Positions 56,012 through 64,000 of a DNA stretch of 64,000 nucleotides are shown piece by piece. Source of the DNA: Diadema setosum (Eukaryota; Echinodermata; Echinoidea; Diadematoida; Diadematidae). The translations under genes were made by a program, and so were the position numbers. The first letter of the stretch is position 1. Every line of letters starts with the position of its first letter. The notes below the pieces were generated by a model that did no database searches, was not told the origin of the DNA, and saw only the letters and a list, made by a program, of their open reading frames with translations. Location of the stretch: positions 39,785,985 through 39,849,984 of the forward strand of contig CM067067.1 of the NCBI GenBank assembly GCA_033980235.1. Reading direction: 5' to 3'.

Positions 56012-56904
56012 ATGTTTGTTGAGATTAATCACTTGGATAGACTCTAAACTTCAAAGCTTCTTTTTTTCAATAAACACTTTTCCAGAGTGTCTGCATTTTT
56101 TTCTGTTTTTCAAATAGGCTGGGAAAGTCAATTTACATTGAGTTAGAGTCTGCTCTTTCAGAATCTGCCCTTCTAGAAATCCATGTCTGACGACTTTTTG
56201 TTGGTCTTGTTATACAGGGTAGCATATGCTAGTTTGGTTAAAAAAACCAAAACAAACAAAAACAATAAATACATCCCCTCACAGCATTCTCCCCACCCCC
56301 TTGAGCTGAAGCTAACTTTATCATTGCTTACTCCTCGTTAATAATGAATAAGTGTACACAATCAGCTCGAACAGATCAACACTGGCACACAGGTAAACCA
56401 TTGCATAGACGCAGCCCTAGAACGGAAACCATCCTTGACAGAGTACACGAAATAGTTGGCCGTCGTGTAAGGTGGAAACAGTATTTCCCCCGCTTTATCG
56501 AATGCTGATGTTTCACTCTACGTAAGAAGAAAGAAGTGAGCGATGTTATCAAAAGGGGTTAGCAGACCAGCTAAGTCGTGTTCATTCTCTCTAGATAAAT
56601 ACAGCTCCTGCGCGAAAAAAATGTGACCCAAAATGCTGTAGTTAACATCTGTCAGAAGTCTATGCAAAACTTCAATGGTGACATAAACTTACTCCGCTCA
56701 GAAAGAGTTGGAGCACTGAATTCTTGTAAATCATTTGACTTCCTTCTCCTTCTCCTTTCACATGACTTCAAGAAACATGGTAACCTTAATACCCCTATTT
56801 CCGGCTATACAACTATGGAATACAGCAGAAACGAATACCAAGATATTATGTCCCGTCCCATCCCCCTATTAACACGACTATGAGAGATGAAGCCTGGAAT
56901 GAGA
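56012..56904. other. Non-coding stretch
   Basis: No supported gene or repeat. Only short frames without recognisable motifs. Confidence 0.5.
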
Positions 56905-57461
56905 TTAAAGGGAAGGTAAACCCAAAGAGCAATATGGATTGAGTGAAAGCAGCAACACCAGTAGAACACATCAGTGAAAGTTTGAGGAAAATCGGACAAT
57001 CGATGCAAAAGTTATGAATTTTCAAAGTTTTGGTGTTGGAACCGCTGGATGAGGAGACTACTAGAGGTTATGACGTATGAGAGGACAACAATACAAAGAA
57101 AATATAAAGGAAATTAAAAAAAAAAATCATTTTTCTAGCATTATGAAAAAGCACTTGACTAACCGCTTTCAGAAACCAGGGGGGAATAATTGTTACCCTT
57201 AACATATGTCAGTATCAAGTTGGCGGAATTTGTAATTTTCATGAGAAATTGATTTTTGTAGAATTTTCTTTGTATTGTTGTCCACTCATACGTCATAACT
57301 TCTAGTAGTCTCCTCATCCAGCGGTTCCAACACCAAAACTTTAAAAATTCAAAACTTTTGCATCGATTGTCCGATTTTCTTCAAACTTTCACTAATGCGT
57401 TCTACTAATGTTGCTGCTTTCTCTCAATCCACATTGCTTTTAGGGTTTATCTTCCCTTTAA
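56905..57461. mobile_element. Palindromic TTAA MITE, about 200-bp arms
   Basis: TTAA at both ends. The inverted ends AGGGAAGGTAAACCC / AGGGTTTATCTTCCCT extend into arms of about 200 bp (GTGTTGGAACCGCTGGATGA appears inverted near 57045 and 57320). The centre is about 150 bp. No coding frame. Confidence 0.88.
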
Positions 57462-59545
57462 ACCAGAAGAAGGTACATTTCCTACTGTATTTTCAACATT
57501 TTACTATGATCTCTTTGGCATAAATTATAATTTTCATTCTACAAAGGGTTGTACATATTACTTTGGAATTGCAATTTGTTATTTTGACATTTTGCTTCTC
57601 AAATAAGAATCAGACTTCCCTATAAATCCCCTGATTATTACAGAGAAGGCCACTTTGATATTTGTGTAACACAATAGACACGGAATTAATGTTTCTATTA
57701 ATTTTCTCAAGATCAAACAATATTTAAGTAAAATTTCAGAAAAAAAATTCATGACCTTTGATGCTTTGATGTTACCTACGACTGCTGCCATTTTTCTACA
57801 GTTCAATATCACTGAGAGTTCCATTTGTTTCCTTAAACCACAACCATCAATAGATTAGTGGAGGAACATCAAACTTTGAGATCGATAAACAAGTCAAATT
57901 GTCATCTTTCAAGCTCCCTGTCTTGATGTCAGAGTAAACAGGAAGAACGTAAGTTCGATTGTATCCTTCAACTCTACTCTGAGTACTTTTAAAGGTCCAC
58001 AGATGTGAAAGTAATTGGTCGATTTTACGTTCAATTTGTGGCATTGTGCTCTCCTAAGTGGAGTCTCACTCATTTGATAGTGACAAAGGCTGTTGACTGA
58101 GAAGCAAGTTTCTTTCCCTGAATCTCCCGCTGCAGTGTTCAATAGACACCGGTATCATTATGGTTGCGGGGAAAACCTTTTGAAAAGAAAAAGATGAAAG
58201 AAAAGCCAAACCACAGAAGCTGCTATTAAAGTACACGCTAGTTCTTGAGATAATGATTGTAAAAAGTAAAGAACGAGACTTTTCTACGAACCTCGGCAAG
58301 TCGTGCCTCAACTTTTTTTTTTCTTCTTCATCAATGTTTTTATTTTTAATTTAATTCCAAGACATGCAGCATCCAAACAGATTCTGTTCATTTTTATCTT
58401 ATGCCTTGACAAAATGTCTAGCACTGAGTAAAGTTTACCTGCTTTGAAAGGTATTAAGTCACAGACGTATGAAAAACCTATGACACACTGGATCATTGTA
58501 GTTTGTTATCATAAGAGATTTTGAATTTCTAAGATTATGCCATGTTCAATACACTTGTAATTACCACACGTAGTTAACTTTAAGAATTTGGATATGGATA
58601 ATATCAGATATTTACTTTTTAATGAAAAGTTCACTTTTCTTCGTCTTGTTACTGTTATATTCTAAGGGTGATATTGTTTACTCTGCCTTCTGAAAGAGGC
58701 CAGTCAAATGCTTTTCATTCATGCGAAAAATTAGGATATATTTTCATGTAGTTGTCCTATACTGTGACGTAACGAATCGTTTTGTTCCCGTATCCACTGA
58801 CATGGACTTAATCAAAAGGTTAACAACACGTTTACTGGTAACCGGATTGTCAACTATACGTCAACTTTCACTCGTGTGTCCTATTTACTTATGTTTTTGC
58901 ATTCACTGAGTCCACATCATGAACTTTGAATTAGATTCCCCTTTAAGGAGAATGGAAAACGCATTTCAATCTGCGTGGCTAAAGCAGGTTCTTTCCATTC
59001 ATTCTATCGGTAGTTGAAGGAAAAAAGGAGTACGGTCTCTTCTCCCTTTCCATCATAATTCTTCAACTCATTTTAAACCCTTAGATTAAATTTGAGTAAT
59101 GGTTACAAGCGCGTCAGCTTTATCATATAGGCTAGCAAGTTGCAGCCCTATGCATCTCTTTATTTTTATCATAAACCCTTCAGAGAACGGCTGTATTCCC
59201 TTCGATTACATGATAACCTTTGTTATAATGTTTTCATGCATATGATCATACAGAATCAAATAATTTTAATCAGGTCAAATGGAATAAATAATCATTCATA
59301 CATTTTACAAAGATGACTAAAATTCAAATTGAATATTTGTTTGTTTCGCTTTTGTTTTGAACATTCTGAATGGATGACGGAAATTTGATGTCATTTCCCA
59401 ATTCATGTAATCAACTTTTTGTATTAACTATATACAGATGATCTTTTCTCCAAAAGTAATTCACCCAGGATTCTCATGCATGTGTGTTATTCTAATTGTT
59501 GAATCATGCATAAATTAAATTGTAATGGAAATGTTAAAATATCAC
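57462..59545. other. Non-coding stretch
   Basis: AT-rich, with no exon-like frame carrying splice sites and a recognisable domain. I see nothing to annotate. Confidence 0.5.
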
Positions 59546-59556
59546 AATTGTATAAT

Positions 59557-59566
59557 ATATATATAC

Positions 59567-59624
<58 letters not shown>

Positions 59625-59667
59625 ATGTGTATTTTTCTTACTATATAAATATATATATATATATATG

Positions 59668-59702
<35 letters not shown>
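59557..59702. repeat. (AT)n microsatellite with GT/GTAT interruptions
   Basis: AT run interrupted by a short GT run. The overlapping open frames are artefacts. Confidence 0.9.
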
Positions 59703-59707
<5 letters not shown>

Positions 59708-59749
59708 TACACAAACATTTATGTAATATACATTAATACAAATTTATAC

Positions 59750-59833
59750 AGTAAAAACCTGTATACAGCGAGAGAGAAATGCGAAATGTGTTCGTTATAT
59801 AGACAGGTGATCGATGCAGACAGGTTCTATGCT
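59750..59833. mobile_element. Short MITE remnant with TACAGT ends
   Basis: Begins TACAGTAAAAACCTGTATAC and ends ACAGGTTCTATGCTGTA. Inner motif ATATAGACAGGTG resembles the 38837-38944 element. Confidence 0.55.
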
Positions 59834-61881
59834 GTAGCATATTTTATTGCCCCTTATGATTACGTGTAAGAAAAGTGGCCCTCACGTCAAATAAGCTGAC
59901 TTGAGTGAACAAGAGTTTATCAATTGCATTCAGTTTCATAAATAACACGAAGTGTATGGATATTATCTGTCTAATCATATACTCAACATTCATGTGCACT
60001 CATGAAAAAAAAGTAAACGAAGAATAGTAGCGCAAGCCAGTCAATTCCATTTGCCTCAATTAAATGTTTTGATAATAAATAAAAGATGCTTGTTAAATCA
60101 GTAATTTCACTCCCACTGTATCGTACTCTAACATTTTACTCTTCACAACATCTTCATGAAAGAATTTTCACATCACTGATGGATACATATTTTTGCTCCT
60201 ACATACTACGTATTGTGGGTATTGCTGTAGACCCAAAGGCTGTCCCCCGCCCCTCGACCTCGCCCCAAAGAGATAGGTAGGCCTACAGAAAGGAAATACG
60301 GCAAATCGCCTGCTGATTGAGTAAATTCCTGTGCTAATCCTCGTAGCTTTTCTTATGGATTTATTTTCATTCAGGTGTATGACATCACGTCTGTTCATTG
60401 ATAAGAACATTTTGCATCTCCCTAAAATCTCATTTACGTTGACCAGAGTAATCAACTTAGAATTATCTAAAGTCTCAATACGATTTCAGTGTAAGAAATT
60501 GTAGCAACAACTAGTGTAAGAAACTGTCATAAAATTTCGATAAATCAAATTACATTCTTCGGTTGTTGTTTTTTTAAACGATAGATACACAAATAAAATG
60601 TTATTCACTTTGAAGGTAAATATCGGATCAAAAATTTTTTGTTAAATTTTTGGGAATAATCATTGATTAGCACTTAACATGGTCCGATCATAATACTCTG
60701 GGTTCATTCAACAATAAAAAAAGATATCGGGGTTCTCTTGAGAGTAAGAAAATATCTGGCTTTAAATACTGCAAACTCACTGATTGATTGATGCCACACG
60801 TCATACATTGTATCAACTACTGTAATATTATTCTTTGGAAAAACTGCGGTATTAGAAAACTCAGTGCTAATGTTGGTACATAAACGTGCAGTAGACTACC
60901 ACAGGTTCTTCTTCCTTAACACACACTCAATGCTTTTCAGAATCACTGATGTACAGAATATGGCAAACCGCAATATTCATGTATTAAGTGTATTACTGTG
61001 CCTCTTTGAGAACATGAAAAAAAATGACAATGAAATGGTAAAAAATTATCTAAATTTATGGTTCGTTACATCATCAGATTAATTCTTGGACACTTTATGC
61101 AGATAACATTAAAAAAAAAACTAACAAAACTCTGCACACAACACAAGACAAAATTTCTTCACGAATCTTTCCTAGAGTGGTGGCAAGACATTGTCATTAG
61201 AATATATACATAACTTAGCCAAAATCATGTACACAACTGTACAGACACGTAAATCATGAAGCCATTACGGCCGTTGGACCAATATTTCTATCAGTGGGGA
61301 TGTTCCCCTAGTGGCTCATTCCTCTAATGTGGTTTAGAAGTGTATGCTCTTTGATATTTCGTAAGACGTTTCTCATTATCTCCTCACAAAAAAAGTTGGA
61401 AACCTTTAGTCCCATCTAAACCGAAACTATACAATCCCTTTAACATTATTATTTGTAACGCATGTTGCCACTATTCACGCATGATATGTGCAATCCTCAC
61501 GAAACACAAAATGGCAAACGTGACACAAAGTCTTCAATCTACACACTCAGATGCCGCATCTTATAAATTAATGTAACCTTCGAGCAATATTCTTCGCAGA
61601 TATGAATCTTACTTGGAAAAAATTCTCAGCTGCATTCCAAAGGCGTCAAACATGTTAAGATAAGGTTTCACGTGATAAATAGCTATCGGGAATAGTAATT
61701 ACTATAAACTGTATATATCCTGTGTTTAAACCGATCTGCATCTGGTACAGAAATGTGATTTAGAAGAAACGAGTTCTGACAGATTAATCATGAAAGAATC
61801 CTGCTACGAAAGGTTGTGTAACCTATTATAGGGTGGGTGTGACTTGTGACGCCAAACATCCCACACATCTTCTCTAGACGG
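59834..61881. other. Non-coding stretch with a partial TTAA MITE
   Basis: No gene recognised. 61330-61443 matches the right half of the 53592-53981 MITE (TTTCTCATTATCTC, then AAACTATACAATCCCTTTAA). Confidence 0.55.
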
Positions 61882-62114
61882 CTAATTGAAGTCATATGCC
61901 TTCATGCACTCATCCGCCTTGATACAACGACCGGAGCCTCTCGACGCCAGATATTTTCCCTCGGGACAGAAGCATCCTTTCCGACAAATCTTTGGACAGG
62001 GTTGGGGCTTCTCGTTGCAGACTCTGTGACAGCCACCACAGGTAGTATAGACCATCTCCCCGGGACATCTCCCAGACCGATCCCTTGGTCTTGGACGTCG
62101 GTAGCTCTCAGCAA
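61882..62114 (-). CDS. Terminal exon of secreted TIL-domain (trypsin-inhibitor-like) protein
   Basis: The minus-strand exon starts after an acceptor (TCTGCACAG at 62115-62123) in phase 1 and ends at TAG (61882-61884). It encodes one TIL domain with ten Cys (CPGEMVYTTCGGCHRVC, then CPKIC, then CFCPEGKYL, then CIKADEC), matching the five-disulphide family of serine-protease inhibitors and of modules in larger secreted proteins. A short basic segment (YRRPRPRDRSGR) precedes it. The phase-1 junction is typical for joining to a signal-peptide exon, which I cannot place confidently upstream. Alternatively, an in-frame ATG at 62142 gives a self-contained frame with a short hydrophobic start (MLSLIFICTVAES), too short for a standard signal peptide. 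Confidence 0.75.
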
Positions 62115-62142
62115 CTGTGCAGATGAATATTAAAGATAGCAT

Positions 62143-64000
62143 AACATTTCATTTTCTCTCTATATTCTTTGCTTCAGAAGGGACTGAGTCACATGGAACG
62201 TACATATGAAATCCTAACTCTGAATTTATTGTGTGTAGAGACAAAAAAGGATCAGATTATTCCTATATTTGCCACTTGAAGCGAATGGACTATCTTCAAA
62301 CTTACACAACAAAATAAAGAACATGAAAATTGTCAATTCAAACAAGTAAATCAAACAATTCAAACAAGTAAATAAAAGAAAATGAAGATTACCTGCGAAT
62401 AAGAAACAAAACATGTACCTTATTGTCTCATACTTAGTAGTTATGGTAACATAAAAATTAATTCCAACCTTCCCAAATAAAAATAGATGAACTAAAGCCA
62501 ATAATGATAAATAACCTTGGTGTAACAACATACGATGGGGAAAATTCGTATTTTTCTCTTTTTCCGGCTTTGCGTTAGCAAATCATACCCACAGTGAGTG
62601 GCAACACCTCAAGGAAAGTGTGTACTTAAGACTAAATGGCAGTTAATACGCCATTGAATGCAGCCATGCTGCAACACGTTCCTATCTAAACGAGGTGCAG
62701 ATGCTCGCCTCTTCCACAATAATTGATTCTAAAGAAACAAGATACTTTAAGCCAAGTTATACTGAAAGGTAGAATAACGTAGATAGTAGAGATGGAAGAC
62801 GCGATTTGACGGAGCTAGATTACAATCATTATATACATATTAAAACACATGATGCATAATGTTGACTTATTTTCTATAGAGGGTATTAAGATTGTTACCT
62901 TTCTAAACTTAAGCAAACAAAAACCATTTGATAAAGAATGAATACACAATGTACTTGATTTGTTTTTCTTGAGTTTTGTTAATGCAGAAAATGAACGTTT
63001 TAAAGTGAATATTACATGGCATACGAATTTCAATTGAATGTATCAACTGAAAATTATGGCTGTTTAAAAGCAGAAAGAATTTGAGCTGATTCAGTATTCC
63101 AAAAAAAAAAAAAAAATGGCTCAAGAACGGAAAGACGTGGTACATCACAATGTTCCCAATTATAGAATACTTATCACTACGCCATGCTGTAAACTGTTAT
63201 AATTATCCAGCGAACGCCTGAGTCATCTTCTTCTTTTTCTTCTATCTTTCACTCTCTCTCTCTCTCTCTCTCTTACAGATTATGATTAATTAATGAGTAC
63301 AGTATTATCTTTATCGGCCGTGTCGACTGTGCCGCTTTCGAGTTTGCCATTTATTACTATACTACCTTTGCTTTCGCTTGTGGCCTTGTCAAACAAAAGT
63401 GGCCTATTCATACGTAATGGCAGAAGTGTGCTGGTAGTCCTACATTGTAACGCTTATCATACATAGGGAGATGAAGCGTGGTAGACATAGACTAAAGAAT
63501 TTCTCCAGCTTTCCATACTTTGTTTCGTTTTGGGGCTTTGCCATATTTGTGATTCAAGTTACCCCCGGGAAACAGTTTTGCCATGTAATCGCAACTATCA
63601 AAGCTTGTTTTGCTATTTTTCTTATATATTTTGTTGAAGGGAAATAAATAACCGTACTATCAGACCTTAATGGATGGTTTGATAGCTATACGTATATACG
63701 ACATAAAAGGCGTTAAGACCTCCTCCATTCATTTCGTTGTCGTGTATGTACATGTGTATGCGTATGATTTGTGTGTGTATATTATGTGTGTAACAGGGTG
63801 AAGGGGTGGGCTAAGGCTAGTGTGTACATACGGGTGTAGATCTATTCATTTGGTAACCACCTTGGGAACACTGTGGTTTATAATTAAAGCCAAGAGCAAG
63901 AGAACTGTTGATGAGTTAAATCCTTTCTACTTAGTTTACAGGAAAGCGTGTCATGGCTATTAACCCACAAAACAATGAAAATATCTCCATGGTAATGCTA
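62143..64000. other. Non-coding stretch upstream of TIL exon
   Basis: AT-rich. A possible signal-peptide-like frame (MLLHQGYLSLLALVHLFLFG, minus, from 62531) lacks a clear donor. A (CT)n run lies at 63247-63272. Nothing else is supported. Confidence 0.45.
63247..63272. repeat. (CT)n microsatellite
   Basis: About 13 CT dinucleotides. Confidence 0.9.

Noticed and set aside
55809..56047. Frames of alternating Ile/Tyr
   Set aside because: Artefacts of the AT microsatellite. The same applies to 59487-59736.
62226..62531. Signal-peptide exon of the TIL gene
   Set aside because: The hydrophobic start is plausible, but no good GT donor in the required phase is visible.

Overview
This is animal nuclear DNA: AT-rich, with introns, many microsatellites and densely nested transposons. 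Gene structures (a seven-exon DHRS11-like SDR gene, a 10-Cys TIL protein, a type I receptor with a tyrosine-rich tail) and the repeat mix (BEL/Pao and Ty3/Gypsy LTR elements, CR1/L2-type LINE ends, TTAA-flanked MITEs) suggest a marine deuterostome invertebrate. An echinoderm is my best guess. That is inference, not proof.

Layout. 1-5220 (+): last five exons of a single-pass membrane receptor with a long, tyrosine-motif-rich cytoplasmic tail. 5221-10971: intergenic, with a foldback hairpin, a 791-bp TTAA-flanked MITE and the 3' end of a LINE. 10972-31358 (-): a complete seven-exon DHRS11-like short-chain dehydrogenase gene. All exon phases match, but the catalytic Tyr is replaced by Gln and one intron appears to have a GC donor. 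Its intron 1 holds an intact 11.5-kb BEL/Pao retrotransposon (19711-31201) with 1204-bp near-identical LTRs, an ATGAC target duplication, one 1852-codon gag-pol frame and a leader made of about 62 copies of a 31-bp hairpin-forming repeat. Intron 2 holds a 2.3-kb palindromic transposon.

31407-38253: a pair of inverted clusters built from a 14-bp motif, the first starting only about 50 bp upstream of the SDR start codon. They enclose a class A GPCR-like pseudogene fragment and a 2.7-kb Harbinger-like element. 39204-54830: a foldback-type element whose inverted arms are tandem arrays (CCCTAAATGTAAT-like), split by a 13.3-kb Ty3/Gypsy element on the minus strand (41042-54374). The Gypsy element is itself broken by a LINE in gag, a TIR-bounded minisatellite element between protease and RT, and a MITE in the 5' LTR. 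It carries an extra C2H2 zinc-finger ORF downstream of integrase. 54831-64000: mostly non-coding, with a perfect 103-bp-arm palindrome between AT arrays, a palindromic TTAA MITE, and a terminal exon of a secreted TIL-domain protease inhibitor (61882-62114, -).

The two host genes near the left end converge (receptor +, SDR -). No host genes form an operon or obvious pathway here. The strongest unusual signals are the palindromic tandem arrays in the 5' leaders of two unrelated LTR retrotransposons, the zinc-finger ORF of the Gypsy element, the array-armed foldback element, and the Tyr-less SDR.
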